This document shows positions 28,828 through 38,841 of a stretch of 64,000 bases of DNA, piece after piece. Positions within the stretch are counted from its first letter, which is position 1. Each line of letters starts with the position of its first letter. The notes beneath the pieces are model-generated. The model had not been told where the DNA came from. It searched no databases and saw nothing but the letters and a program-made list of their open reading frames with translations. This DNA comes from Haematococcus lacustris (taxonomy: Eukaryota; Chlorophyta; Chlorophyceae; Chlamydomonadales; Haematococcaceae). Where the stretch lies: positions 1,243,741-1,307,740 of the forward strand of contig JASKMD010000003.1 of the NCBI GenBank assembly GCA_030144725.1, read 5' to 3'. Position numbers and translations under genes: made by a program.

Positions 28828-30939
28828 CTATTCACCATTGATGACTGCATTGGGGAACAGGACAGCTAAGGCTTGCTGGGCGTCTGAGGACAGAGATTTT
28901 TCGCCCTGTCGCAAGCTGATGCGCAGCTCCTTCACGTAACAGCCCAGGCGCTGCATGAGAGCCTGGACCACTGCCCCTAACACCTGCTGCCCACCCTCCC
29001 CAATGCTGCTGCCTGGCCCCCCTGGCGTGATGTGCCCCTCAGGGCTGCTGCTGCTGACCAGGCTGGTGCTGTGCCCTGAGTGGCTGCTGCTGGCCAGGCT
29101 GTTGCTGGGACCTGAGTGGCTGCTGCTGCTGGCCAGGCTGGTGCTGGGACCTGAGTGGCTGCTGCTGCTGGCCAGGCTGGTGCTGGGACCTGAGTGGCTG
29201 CTGCTGCTGGCCAGGCTGGTGCTGGGACCTGAGTGGCTGCTGCTGCTGGCCAGGCTGGTGCTGGGACCTGAGTGGCTGCTGCTGCTGGCCAGGCTGGTGC
29301 TGGGACCTGAGTGGCTGCTGCTGCTGGCCAGGCTGGTGCTGGGACCTGAGTGGCTGCTGCTGCTGGCCAGGCTGGTGCTGGGACCTGAGTGGCTGCTGCT
29401 GCTGGCCAGGCTGGTGCTGGGACCTGAGTGGCTGCTGCTGCTGGCCAGGCTGGTGCTGGGACCTGAGTGGCTGCTGCTGCTGGCCAGGCTGGTGCTGGGA
29501 CCTGAGTGGCTGCTGCTGCTGGCCAGGCTGGTGCTGGGACCTGAGTGGCTGCTGCTGCTGGCCAGGCTGGTGCTGGGACCTGAGTGGCTGCTGCCGCTGG
29601 CCACAGTGGGGTGGAGGAGGTGCCGGGCAGTAGGGTGGCTGTGGCTGAGGTACAGGTAAGTCAGCAGGTCCACAGTGACTCTGCTCAGGCACATGCCCCA
29701 TTCCAGCACCAGCCCTGCCTTGTTGCGCTCACACAGGTTGAGCTCAGCTGCAGCCAGCACCTCGTCACTTGTGTCCTCAATGTCCCCTACCAATCGAAAC
29801 AGGTGCAGAGGGTGAGTGAGGCTGTGCAGCGGCAGGTAGGCGGCTGTGTCCCAGTCCATCCAGTTCACCTCCAGCTGCCTCCAGCTGCAGGCTGCGCTGG
29901 CCCGGGAGGAGGTCAGGCCATAGAAGGCTGCGACCTGCAGGCTGGTAATCTGGGTGAGAGCCAGCAAGGCGTCTAGCTGCTCCTGGCCCACAACATCTTC
30001 AGACATGTGCAGAGTGTGCAGGCTGGGTAGGTGGGCCAGCGCTGACAGCAGTGCCATGAAGTCTGGCCTCTGGCTGTCAGACCCTGTATGCTCATTAAAC
30101 AGCGTTAGCTGCTGCAACTGTGCCAAGCTGCTCACAGCCACTGCTACTCTGGCCCAATCCCACCAATCTCCGTAAAAACCTATGACTCCGAGCTGAGTCA
30201 GGGTGGGCGGTAAGGGCAGCAGCCCATACAGGAACTCAGGCTCCTCGTCCAGATCAACGACATCATGCAGGCGGAGTTCCTGCAGCCTGCTGCCAACGAA
30301 GGGAGACCTGCCAAGCTGGCCTTCATGTGGAATGATAACAAGCTCGAGTTGCAGGTGCAGCAGCCGTGGCGACAGCAGGGGGTGGCTGATGGCATTTGCC
30401 AAGTGATCTATGCTTAACCTGCCTTCCAAAAAGGTCAGGCTTGTCACAGAGGGGAAGGTGGTCGCCAGGGCTGCGCTGAACTCAGGCTCCCATGGAAGAT
30501 CTAAGCCGCGTCGCCACTTAAAAGTCAGGCTGTCGACTGCCCCACACAGCGGCACTGCCCCCAGCATCCAGGCAACCAGACGGGTCGCATTTTCTATTGC
30601 TGGAAATGGAATTAGCGTTGTTGCATCTGTGAGGCTGCTGGCTGGCAGCAGTGTGAGGTGCAGCTTTGGTTGCTGCCTGTTGCGCAGGACCTCAGTCAGG
30701 AAGGGAGCAAGCTGACGAAGGTGTTGCCCAATGATGTCATGCTGGGTTGGGTAGGTCAGCCGGATCCTTGGGCACATCCGCAGCAGAGCTGTGGCCAGGA
30801 GCTTGCTGGTCCTGAAGACTGCCAGCCTACTGCGTTCATCAAGCTGGCTCAGGACTGCATCCAGGAGTTCCGCAGGCAGGCCCTGCAGGCCCTGCAACTG
30901 CTGGCCCTTGTTCACGTCGCCTGCTGATGACTTCTTCAT
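28828..30939 (-). CDS. F-box-like/LRR protein, copy 8 (expanded Ser-rich linker)
   Basis: 703 residues from the family ATG (MKKSSAGDVNKGQQLQGLQ). F-box residues LPAELLDAVLSQLDERSRLA; LRR region as in copy 9, to which it is closest (both share VVGDI/..MCPRIRLTYP and the TTLIPFPAIENAT variant). The linker is blown up by 14 units of the 13-residue SSSSHSGPSTSLA, against one or two in other copies. It stays in frame and ends in HSGHSTSLVSSSSPEGHI. The end block is CYVKELRISLRQGEKSLSSD, then QQALAVLFPNAVINGE. Leader intron and palindrome are intact. The repeat is probably a flexible, phosphorylatable spacer; that is inference. Confidence 0.85.
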   Translation of the reverse strand: MKKSSAGDVNKGQQLQGLQGLPAELLDAVLSQLDERSRLAVFRTSKLLATALLRMCPRIRLTYPTQHDIIGQHLRQLAPFLTEVLRNRQQPKLHLTLLPASSLTDATTLIPFPAIENATRLVAWMLGAVPLCGAVDSLTFKWRRGLDLPWEPEFSAALATTFPSVTSLTFLEGRLSIDHLANAISHPLLSPRLLHLQLELVIIPHEGQLGRSPFVGSRLQELRLHDVVDLDEEPEFLYGLLPLPPTLTQLGVIGFYGDWWDWARVAVAVSSLAQLQQLTLFNEHTGSDSQRPDFMALLSALAHLPSLHTLHMSEDVVGQEQLDALLALTQITSLQVAAFYGLTSSRASAACSWRQLEVNWMDWDTAAYLPLHSLTHPLHLFRLVGDIEDTSDEVLAAAELNLCERNKAGLVLEWGMCLSRVTVDLLTYLYLSHSHPTARHLLHPTVASGSSHSGPSTSLASSSSHSGPSTSLASSSSHSGPSTSLASSSSHSGPSTSLASSSSHSGPSTSLASSSSHSGPSTSLASSSSHSGPSTSLASSSSHSGPSTSLASSSSHSGPSTSLASSSSHSGPSTSLASSSSHSGPSTSLASSSSHSGPSTSLASSSSHSGPSNSLASSSHSGHSTSLVSSSSPEGHITPGGPGSSIGEGGQQVLGAVVQALMQRLGCYVKELRISLRQGEKSLSSDAQQALAVLFPNAVINGE
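29072..29613. repeat. 39-bp coding minisatellite in copy 8
   Basis: Thirteen units with a 39-bp period from 29107 (start phrase GGGACCTGAGTGGCTGCTGC), plus one variant unit at about 29072. Units are almost identical, which points to recent expansion. The period is a multiple of three, so the coding frame is preserved. Confidence 0.95.
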
Positions 30940-30944
30940 CAGGC

Positions 30945-31023
30945 CTACATCGTCAAGAATGATAGCAAAGCAAGACGATGAGTACTGCAACGCTTATGAA
31001 TGTTGGTGCACGGGACGACTTAC
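30945..31023 (-). other. 5' leader intron, copy 8
   Basis: 79 nt, donor GTAAGTCGTCCCG, acceptor GACGATGTAG|. Confidence 0.7.
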
Positions 31024-31148
31024 CTGCTGCAAGGGGTCAGGCGTCAGTGGTGAGCCCACAGGACAGCACAGGATAGGACCTGGTAGTAAAAGAGGATGTA
31101 AATTCGGCATGTGAGCCCTGCAACGGGCATGTGTGAAGACCTAGCATG

Positions 31149-31168
31149 AGCCTGAGACGCACCAGGCG
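31149..31168. promoter_or_regulatory. Conserved upstream near-palindrome, copy 8
   Basis: AGCCTGAGACGCACCAGGCG. The core has changed to GACGCAC, as in copy 9. Confidence 0.4.
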
Positions 31169-31439
31169 TGTCGTGTAAGGAAAACAAAGGTCCAGTAATC
31201 TCTGATGGGCTCAGCGACGGGGACACATCGCTACGGTACGCGCACTCCGCATGATTGCTGCTGTGTGACCAGCATGCATGGCTGTTTGCTAGTAGCGGCG
31301 CGGCCTTGTGTCTGTATGAGTCTTTGAGGCGTGACTTACATGGTCCAGGTCGCACGCACAATAATTGTGGGAGGTTCCATATATTTATTGTCACCTGCAC
31401 TGATGCCTCATTTGACGACCTGGATGGACCTGGAAAGTA

Positions 31440-31690
31440 ACAGTGGCTGTTGTACGGTAGCCTAGGCTAGGGCAACCTGCCGCTTCATAGGCTGACGATT
31501 GGCAAAATACCATTGCTTTCAATTCACCCCTCACTTTGGCAGATGCATGGCTTTCTATTGCTGGTCCACTCATCTGAAGGAAAGCCTAGATCACAACCTA
31601 AAGCAAATACAACGGCACAAGGCAAAGCGCACGAAGCAAGCATGCCCTTGCGTTGGCAGCCTCAAAGCAGCTGGCAAAGATCCCTTATGC
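31440..31690. repeat. Dispersed repeat R3 with R2 core
   Basis: About 250 bp shared with 38992-39270, including GCAAAATACCATTG, GCATGGCTTTCTATTGCTGG and CAAAGCAGCTGGCAAAGAT. An open plus frame with many Lys/Gln codons is present in both, but substitutions between copies do not look protein-constrained. Confidence 0.6.
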
Positions 31691-31699
31691 CAGAAAGGT

Positions 31700-32640
31700 C
31701 AAGTGAATGTAGAGTGTAGACAATATATGCGCGCATGGAGTTCCCACAGTAAGGCGCGCCCGAAAAAATCTTTAAGATATGACCCAATATGATCAAGCCA
31801 GAGAATATGATGAAACATGATCAAGCCAAAACCGAACCAAAGTCAACTGCGCATCAACAGCAAGCTATGGGCCCTGTTCCCATGTTTCTAGAATCCCATT
31901 TGCTCTCGACCGCTGCACTTTTCGGCCGTGTGCAAAAGTGGCTAGCGCGATGCGCGGTCTGACCCCACACAATTCTCCTGCACGCCTGTACCTGCTTGGG
32001 GAGCGTCTCAGCAGCGCAAATGGACGACCCGTGGCGACCCAACCGTCGGACCCAACCGCCGAGCATTTCAAATTTGCTGACCCCTTTTGCTAAAGCAATA
32101 GCATGCAACCTTAGCATCGCATGCTACAAGGCTTGTACATTGCACATAGGCTGCTCCGGCCGCTGCAGCTGAGGAGCTCGACATCTTTGATTAGGAGCAT
32201 GGAACCCGCGTAGCCAATATCATTTTGCGCATGACCAAGGCTACAGAGATCAATTACAAGAGGATACAGAGAGCCTCATTGCCGTGGTCTCAACCTCAAT
32301 GGTTAACTTCGCGGAGAGTAGAGGAGTGTTGCGGCGGGCTGAGAGCGATACTGAGAGCGATACTGGTGTGGAGGGCGTCAAACCCTCTTCACACTCGGGG
32401 TTCCCAGGTGGGTTAGTGCGGTACTCTGCCACACTATCCTCTTGACTACAGACCCGGTCATATCCCATCTTTAAGCCATCATATTCAGTCATATGACCAA
32501 TTCCTCAGCAAGTCATATGATCGGTCGCGCCCTATCCCACAGCCTTATGGGTTGTGTGTAGCTAGCATGTTGTGTGGGCGTTTACGCAGTCGAGCTGTCA
32601 CCTTAAGCATGTCAAGGGACCTTAGTAGCTAGCTGGCATG
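31700..32640. other. Spacer with weak open frames only
   Basis: Short frames on both strands (for example minus 31865-32117) have no start context, splice sites or partners in the window. ATATGATCAAGCCA repeats twice at about 31787-31826. No RNA gene is recognised. Confidence 0.4.
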
Positions 32641-32913
32641 GCGGACATGCACTGCTGTAATCTGGAGCAGCTCGAGGGGGGCCTGACACACATTACCGTC
32701 ATATACGCCGCTGCTGGAGGCCACCCAGGCTGCTTGGCTGGCTCAGCCTGCATCTGGATGTTGCTCAGCAAACACGGGGTTGAGCTGCAGCCAGGTCCTG
32801 CTGTCCTGCGCCAGACCCTGTGCCAGGCCAGCGCCAGGGTCGTGACTGGGCCAGCAGCCGTGTTGGTGGCCTTGGTGGGCATAGTGGGAGCTGGCTGCTG
32901 CAAGGCTGCTAAC

Positions 32914-34725
32914 CTACCAACGAGTGTGGGCCTCAGACCCATCAGCAGCCACCCAATGCAGTTGCGGCCCATGCCCGTCATGCCCCTCCTGCTGCCCGGC
33001 CATCGGCTCTGATGGGCATGGAGCGGGCAAATGAAACGGAGCAGGTGCACTTCCTTCCACGACACCCCCCTTGGCTGCATGTGGCCAGTTGGGGTCAGGA
33101 CTCAGGTGAGGCGCACTGCCTGTCTGCTTAGCATCGTAGACTGGGTTTGTGGCTAGGCTGCTGGGTTGCAGAGGGGTAACTTGCCCTGCTTGTGCTGGTG
33201 TTCCCCTCCCAAGGCACTGCTGCTGCTCGTGAGGATGAGCAGGCTGGGCGGCTAGGCGTGAGGCAAAATCATCAGCATGATCAGCAGTGACATTGCTGGA
33301 GGCCTGGCCCAGGCCCTGGCTGCTGCCCCAACCTCCTATACTGCTGTGCCCGCCGCAACTCTCAGCACCTGACTGCTGGTGTCCAAGCGCTGGCACACCG
33401 GCAGGGGGTGGAGGTGAGGGCGGCAGGGGCAGCAAGGCCGTTCCAGCCATGGCTCCATACTGAGTCGCTCGCCCTCCAAAACTGGGAATGAGGCGCGCCT
33501 GCCCGCAAGCAAGTGCCCCGCCTTGACCGCCCACACCCCAGCCCCAGCCATCCTCGCGCCCCTCCTGACCCATCTCCTGCTGACCTGGCCCTTCATGGCC
33601 TGGACCCTGCTGATGCGGGCCGCCTGGCCAGGTGTCACTCCAAGCCTCCCGCACAGCAGTTGGCGGCAGCAGCAGGCAGCAACGCTCCCCTGGTGATGAG
33701 GCCGTGCTTGGGGGCTGGGAGCCCGACCCCTGCCCTGCTGTGGTGTGCCAAGGCAGCTGTGCCAGGCTCAGCTCCTTGGGGGTGTGGTCTGTGGACAATG
33801 AGGGAGGGGAGGAGGGGGAGGGGTCAGCTGGGCTGCCTGGGTAGGGCTGGTGGGAAACATCAGCAGCACAGCCAGCCTGGCTGGCTGGGCGCATGAGTGT
33901 GGAGGTCTGGGCTGGGTCAGCTGAGGGGGACAGTGCTGCAGCCGCGGCTGCTGAGCTGAGGGCAGCACAGATGGCGGCAGAGGCAGTGGCCAAGGCAGAA
34001 GCAATACCCAGGCGCCGCTCTGCCTCCCCCAGCCGGCCACCACCCTGGTCAGGAGGGGAGCAGCCGCCACCTTGGCCCCACTCCCAGCACTCCTGGCCTG
34101 GCTGCTGCTGCTCCAGGGCAACAGGGAAGCTGTGGTGGGCTGCATGACCACCTACCCAGGCCACTTCAGCCTGGCTGGCTGGCGCTGCACTTGGGATGCC
34201 CACGCTGCCAGTGCTACCCCAGTTCTGCTGCCGTGCCCCTGGGCAGTGCTGCCATGCCTTGACACCAGCAACCTCCCCCTCACTGGCCCAGCCTGGCCCA
34301 GCCTGGTGGTTGCTTTCGCAGCCTCGAGCCGCCTGTCCCTCGCAACCAGCCCCGCCGGGCCCAACGACCGGGTCATCAGGCAACGGCCAGTGCAGCTGCG
34401 GGTCTGATCTAGCCTTGTTGTTGGCTGGGGCGGGGCAGTGCAGGCGCGCCTCTGCCACTGCCCAGGCCCAGGCCTGCAGGCAGGCTGCCTGGGTGCGGCA
34501 GCGCCTGTACTTGTCCACGGCACTAGCCTGACGCCAGGCAGCAAAGCAGGGGTGAAGGGAGAGGGGAGGGGCGGTGGCTGCCTGCTGCTGCTGGTAGTAG
34601 GGGGTGCACTCTGGCTGTTGTTGCTCCTGCTGCTGCCAGTGATCAAGGTGGTGAGGGCTGGGGTGGGGTAAGGGGGCACCTGCCAGCAGCTCCCTGTGGC
34701 ACCGCTCTTGAACCTGCACTTCCGC
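32914..34725 (-). CDS. Orphan large exon, low-complexity protein with Sfi1-like spacing
   Basis: 603 codons open to TAG. The upstream end is best read as an acceptor (GGTTTTCAG|GCGGAAGTGC, phase 0); no ATG is in the right place, so earlier exons are missing. Text near the start, CFAAWRQASAVDKYRRCRTQ and AACLQAWAWAVAEARL, has tryptophans about 22 residues apart in a basic/Ala helix, like Sfi1/centrin-binding repeats. The rest is rich in Gly, Pro, Ser, Gln and Ala. Upstream DNA is repeat R1, so the 5' exons were probably lost when this block was copied. Possible centrin-binding protein fragment; function not established. Confidence 0.45.
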   Translation of the reverse strand, partial: AEVQVQERCHRELLAGAPLPHPSPHHLDHWQQQEQQQPECTPYYQQQQAATAPPLSLHPCFAAWRQASAVDKYRRCRTQAACLQAWAWAVAEARLHCPAPANNKARSDPQLHWPLPDDPVVGPGGAGCEGQAARGCESNHQAGPGWASEGEVAGVKAWQHCPGARQQNWGSTGSVGIPSAAPASQAEVAWVGGHAAHHSFPVALEQQQPGQECWEWGQGGGCSPPDQGGGRLGEAERRLGIASALATASAAICAALSSAAAAAALSPSADPAQTSTLMRPASQAGCAADVSHQPYPGSPADPSPSSPPSLSTDHTPKELSLAQLPWHTTAGQGSGSQPPSTASSPGERCCLLLPPTAVREAWSDTWPGGPHQQGPGHEGPGQQEMGQEGREDGWGWGVGGQGGALACGQARLIPSFGGRATQYGAMAGTALLPLPPSPPPPAGVPALGHQQSGAESCGGHSSIGGWGSSQGLGQASSNVTADHADDFASRLAAQPAHPHEQQQCLGRGTPAQAGQVTPLQPSSLATNPVYDAKQTGSAPHLSPDPNWPHAAKGGVVEGSAPAPFHLPAPCPSEPMAGQQEGHDGHGPQLHWVAADGSEAHTRW

Positions 34726-34864
34726 CTGAAAACCTGAGAAATGGTCACGGGTTAGGGGCCAGCCACCCGGCAAACCGCTGGGGCTGGCTGCACACTATAC
34801 TGATATAGTGTTCATCTCTTTGGCCATGGGGATGCGGCCAATGGCGGGGGTGACCAGTGGGAAT

Positions 34865-35225
34865 CACAATCATGTTAACGGGCATGCCGGTGGGTACTTC
34901 TGGTGCTGGGTGCTGCTAGGCTGGGCTGAGCCTGTGTTGACTGCGTCCTCAATGCGACGGTGTTGTGCCTTCTTTTATGTCATCTTCTGTGTGTGTCGTC
35001 ACCTGCTGGTTGAGCCATCTTCTAACTGTGTAAACCATTGTCTACTGGTGAGAGCAGGAGGGAGCGACGTCTTGACGCTGAGATCAGGGAAGGAGGCCTG
35101 AGATGAGGGGTGTAGGTGATGGGATGAGAGTGGAGGCACAGCAAGAGTCATGATTGGACACAGGCTACAAGACAAACTGTGCTACGTAGCTGGCTGGGGA
35201 GAGAGAGGTGGGTGTGACAGTTGCT
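34865..35225 (-). repeat. Dispersed repeat R1 (downstream of copy 9)
   Basis: Reverse complement of the 13980 block, with the same order of CACTACTGGCGGCA, GTTTGTCTT and GCGTC motifs. It ends next to the orphan exon. Confidence 0.7.
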
Positions 35226-35685
35226 AATATACGCCAGTAGGCTACGTCCTGCCTCGAATATTGTTGATGCCGCCAGTAGTGCAGAGATTCGCAGCTGCTG
35301 CTATCCACATACTGTTCGATGCCTTGCAAACAACGTTGTAGTAGTAAAATTGGAACTCCAGAGCAGGTTTCAGAACTCAACAACAGAAGCCCAGCTTGAG
35401 GAGAAAGCAAGCAATACCTTGTCAACTGGCTGGCACTACAGGTTTAGCCTATTTAAGGCACGGCACACCGCGAATCACTTCACCACCATCAGCTTCGTCT
35501 GGGTGATGGAGCAAAGCGTCAATCATCACTACCCAGTCAATCATCACTACCCAGCGCATGACCACGGCACATCATGGCAGTGCCGCCGCACCTCATGGCA
35601 CACCTCAGCCGGCCCCAGCCAGCTTGTGAGTCATCCTGATGCAGTGTGGGGAAGCAGGGAGGGCACACAGCCATGCAGTGTTCTA
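35226..35685 (-). other. 3' flank of copy 9
   Basis: Family flank. AATCATCACTACCCAGTC occurs twice in tandem at about 35520-35550. Confidence 0.5.
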
Positions 35686-37335
35686 CTAATATCTGGCAAA
35701 TGTAACGTTAGCAGACGGGAACAGGACAGCTAAGGTATGCTGATTGTCTGAGGACAGTTCGTCCTCTTCTGGCACTGAGATGTGCAACTCCTTCACGTAA
35801 CAGCCTAGGCGCTGCATGAGAGCCTGGCCCCCTGCTGCTGCTGGCCCCCCCTGCTGCCCACCCTGCCCAATGCTGCCGCCTGGCCCCCCTGGCGTGACGT
35901 GCCCCTCAGGGCTGCTGCTGCTGGCCAGGCTGGTGCTGGGCCCTGAGTGGCTGCTGCTGCTGACCAGGCTAGTGCTGGACCCTGAGTGGCTGCTGCTGCT
36001 GGCCACAGTGGGGTGGGTGAGCTGCTGGGCAGCACGGCGGCTGTGGGTGAGGTATTGCTCAGTCAGCAGGTCCACAGTGGCTATGCTCAGGTGCCCACCC
36101 AGCACCAGCCCTGCCTTGATGCTCTCACACAGGTTGAGCTCAGCTGCAGCCAGCAACTCAATACTCGGATCCTCGCTGCCTCTTTCCAGTAAATGCAGGT
36201 GCAGAGGGTGAGTGAGGCTGTGCAGGGGCAGGTAGGCTGCTGTGTCCCAGCTTATCCAGTTCACCTCCAACTGCCTCCAGCTGCAGGCTGCGCTAGCCCG
36301 GGAGGAGGTCAGGCCTGAGAAGGCTGCGACCTGCAGGCTGGTAATCTGGGTGAGAGCCAGCAACGCGTCCAGCTGCACCTGGCCCACCACATCTTCAGAC
36401 ATGTGCAGAGTGTGCAGGCTGGGTAGGTGGGCCAGCGCTGACAGCAGTGCCATGAAGTCTGGCCTCTGGCTGTCAGAACCTGTATTCTCATTAAACAGCG
36501 TTAGCTGCTGCAACTGTGCCAAGCTGCTCACAGCCGCTGCTAAACTGACCCAATCCCAACGATCTCCGTAAAAACCTATCACCTCCAGCTCAGTCAGGGT
36601 GGGCGGTAAGGGCAGCAGCCCATACAGGAACTCAGGCTCCTCGTCCAAATCAGCGACATCATGCAGGCGGAGTTTCTGCAGCCTGCTGCCAATGAAGGGA
36701 GACCTGCCAAGCTGGCCTTCATGTGTGATGATAACGAGCTCAAGTTTCAGGTGCAGCAGCCGTGGCGACAGCAGGGGGTGGCTGATGGCATTTGCCAAGT
36801 GATCTATGCTTAACCTGCATTCCAAAAAGGTCAGGCTTGTCACAGAGGGGAAGGAGGACGCCAGGGCTGCGCTGAAGTCAGGCTCCCATGGAAGATCCAA
36901 GTTGTTTTGCCAGCTGATAGCCAGGCTGTCGACTGCCCCACACAGCGGCACTGCCCCCAGCATCCAGGCAACCAGTTGGGTCGCATTTTCTACTGCTGGA
37001 ACTGGAATTAGCGTTGTTGCATCTGTGAGGCTACTGGCTGGCTGCAGTGTGAGGTGCAGCTTTGGCTGCTGCCTGTTGCGCAGGGCCTCAGTCAGGAAGG
37101 GAGCAAGCTCACGAAGATGTTGCCCAATGATGTCATGCTGGGCTGGGTAGGTCAGCCGGATCCTTGGACACATCCGCAGCAGAGCTGTGGCCAGGAGCTT
37201 GCTGGTCCTGAAGACTGCCAGCCTTCTGCGTTCATCAAGCTGGCTCAAGATTGCATCCAGGAGTTCCGCTGGCAGGCCCTGCAGGCCATGCAACTGCTGG
37301 CCCTTGTTCACGTCGCCTGCTGATGACCTCTTCAT
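35686..37335 (-). CDS. F-box-like/LRR protein, copy 9
   Basis: 549 residues, start MKRSSAGDVNKGQQLHGLQG. Closest to copy 8 across the F-box (LSQLDERRRLAVFRTSKLLA), the DATTLIPVPAVENATQLVAW segment and the LRRs. The linker has two SSSSHSG.STSL units, so it shows the state before the copy 8 expansion. The end block is CYVKELHISVPEEDELSSDN, then QHTLAVLFPSANVTFARY. Leader intron and palindrome are present. Likely functional. Confidence 0.87.
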   Translation of the reverse strand: MKRSSAGDVNKGQQLHGLQGLPAELLDAILSQLDERRRLAVFRTSKLLATALLRMCPRIRLTYPAQHDIIGQHLRELAPFLTEALRNRQQPKLHLTLQPASSLTDATTLIPVPAVENATQLVAWMLGAVPLCGAVDSLAISWQNNLDLPWEPDFSAALASSFPSVTSLTFLECRLSIDHLANAISHPLLSPRLLHLKLELVIITHEGQLGRSPFIGSRLQKLRLHDVADLDEEPEFLYGLLPLPPTLTELEVIGFYGDRWDWVSLAAAVSSLAQLQQLTLFNENTGSDSQRPDFMALLSALAHLPSLHTLHMSEDVVGQVQLDALLALTQITSLQVAAFSGLTSSRASAACSWRQLEVNWISWDTAAYLPLHSLTHPLHLHLLERGSEDPSIELLAAAELNLCESIKAGLVLGGHLSIATVDLLTEQYLTHSRRAAQQLTHPTVASSSSHSGSSTSLVSSSSHSGPSTSLASSSSPEGHVTPGGPGGSIGQGGQQGGPAAAGGQALMQRLGCYVKELHISVPEEDELSSDNQHTLAVLFPSANVTFARY

Positions 37336-37340
37336 CAGGC

Positions 37341-37419
37341 CTACATCGTCAAGACAAATAGCAAAGCAAGACGATGAGTACTGCAGAGCTCAGGACTGTT
37401 GGTGCACGGGACGACTTAC
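37341..37419 (-). other. 5' leader intron, copy 9
   Basis: 79 nt, GTAAGTCG donor, GACGATGTAG| acceptor, as in copy 8. Confidence 0.7.
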
Positions 37420-37544
37420 CTGCTGCAAGGGGTCAGGCGTCAGTGGTGAGCCCACAGGACAGCACAGGATAAGGCCTGGGAGTAGAAGAGAATGCGAATC
37501 CGGCATGTGAGCCCTGCAACGGGCATGTGTGAAGACATAGCATG

Positions 37545-37564
37545 TGCCTGAGACGCACCAGGCG
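37545..37564. promoter_or_regulatory. Conserved upstream near-palindrome, copy 9
   Basis: TGCCTGAGACGCACCAGGCG. Confidence 0.4.
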
Positions 37565-37707
37565 TGTCGTGTAAGGAAAACAAAGGTCCAGTAATCTCTG
37601 ATGGGCTCAGCGACGGGGACACATCGCTACGGTACGCGCACTTCGCATGATTGCTGTTGTGTGACCAGCATGCATGGCTGTTTGCTAGTAGCGGCGCAGC
37701 TCTGTGC

Positions 37708-37735
37708 CGATTAGGGCGTGTCCGCTAATATTAGC
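37708..37735. repeat. Left member of an inverted CGAYTAGGGCGTGTCCGCT pair
   Basis: CGATTAGGGCGTGTCCGCTA followed by ATATTAGC. Its inverted partner is at 62735-62762. Looks like a transposon terminus, but no nearby partner exists. Confidence 0.5.
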
Positions 37736-37911
37736 TACGAGCCAAAAATAGCGTATTAGCTCATTGTAGAGCTAAAGTGGCGGCCGGGCGGTCCGTATCT
37801 GTCAAGAGATAGCCCTCCGTGTAACAGAAGAAACCTGTCACCAGCAACCTTGCCAGCTGTAAGGCGGCACGTGGGGTGCTGGGAATTGAAAACAAACAAA
37901 TATGAGTGTCT

Positions 37912-38841
37912 TACCGTACTCTCCCTTTTGATTCCCGAGGCCTGGTCCCCGATGGCCAAAGTACGTCCAAAGTTAGTGTTGAGAACGTCTTCGTGCATTG
38001 AAATAATCAAGCCTCCCACCTCAATAATCTCGCATCAAAATCATATGATTGACATTGTCAACTGTCGTGGTCTCTCTTCTAGTGGCCTTGTAACCTGACC
38101 ACGTCACACGGGGCGCTGAAACTCGCTAATACAGTCGTGGTCCTCCTGCCGCTGCTGGCAGTGGCGGCATATCTCATCATCTGCCTTCGAGCATTCAGAC
38201 TTGCGTTCAGACTCCTGCAGCCACCCATTCTGATGCCTTGGCCAAAGCAAGCACCCCGCCTTGGCCGGCTGACCAGCCCGTGTATGACCAGCCGCCTCCC
38301 CCCTTGACATGGTTGCCAGCCTGGTTGCCACCCTGTCCTGTCCTGTCCTGTGACCCCAGCCTTTGCCCCAGCCTGGCCCACCTCCCTCGACGTTGCCCGG
38401 GGCAAAGCAGCCACCCTGGTTGCCACCCCGGCCTGGCCCGCCGCACTAGCCTTTGCCCCAGCCTGGCCCGCCTCCCCATGGCCCAGCCCAGGGTGAGCTG
38501 AATCCTAGCAGGTTGCCACCAGTTCTCATACGCCTTGCCGGTGCGTGCGAGAGCAGGAGGTGTGCTGGGCGATGCGGCAAGATTGAGGCGTGGAGAAGGC
38601 CCAAAGTTAGTGATCCCAAGTAGTCGCTTCTCAATCATTGCCGCTTGACGATCAAGAGACATTTGTGCGATCAAGACACACGGTGCAGATTATCAGCTGC
38701 GTCGGCGGCACTGATGCCCCGGAGCACAAGCTGGTCCATTGCTGGCACTTTCGTCAAGGTCAACTAATTGTTTAATCATTCCCGGTTTCCCGAAGGACAA
38801 AAAACGATTCGGGATAGGGAATCAAAAGGGAGAGTACGGTA
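37912..38841. mobile_element. 930-bp element with 25-bp perfect inverted ends
   Basis: TACCGTACTCTCCCTTTTGA (plus TTCCC) at 37912-37936 is the exact reverse complement of 38817-38841. I see no clear target duplication. The interior holds a minus-strand open stretch (MSLDRQAAMIEKRLLGITNF...ENWWQPAR at about 38504-38660), a second one near 37940-38040 (GGLIISMHEDVLNTNFGRTL) and GC-rich degenerate repeats of CAGCCTTTGCCCCAGCCTGG. No transposase is recognised, so a non-autonomous or decayed element is likely. Confidence 0.65.

Noticed and set aside
28955..29701. Antisense Leu/Arg- or Gln/Pro-rich frames and a CRISPR-like 39-bp array
   Set aside because: The repeat is a coding minisatellite of copy 8 with no spacers between units; the antisense frames are shadows.
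31499..31792. Lys/Gln-rich ORF in repeat R3
   Set aside because: The second copy at 39064 is truncated and the differences are not protein-like.
32330..32470. Possible tRNA or structured RNA near GGGTTCCCAGGTGGGTTAG
   Set aside because: The T-loop consensus is not met and no cloverleaf can be drawn.
32638..33012. Plus-strand 124-codon frame starting MADMHCCNLEQLEG
   Set aside because: Overlaps the end of the orphan exon on the other strand, lacks splice support and partners; possible but unsupported.
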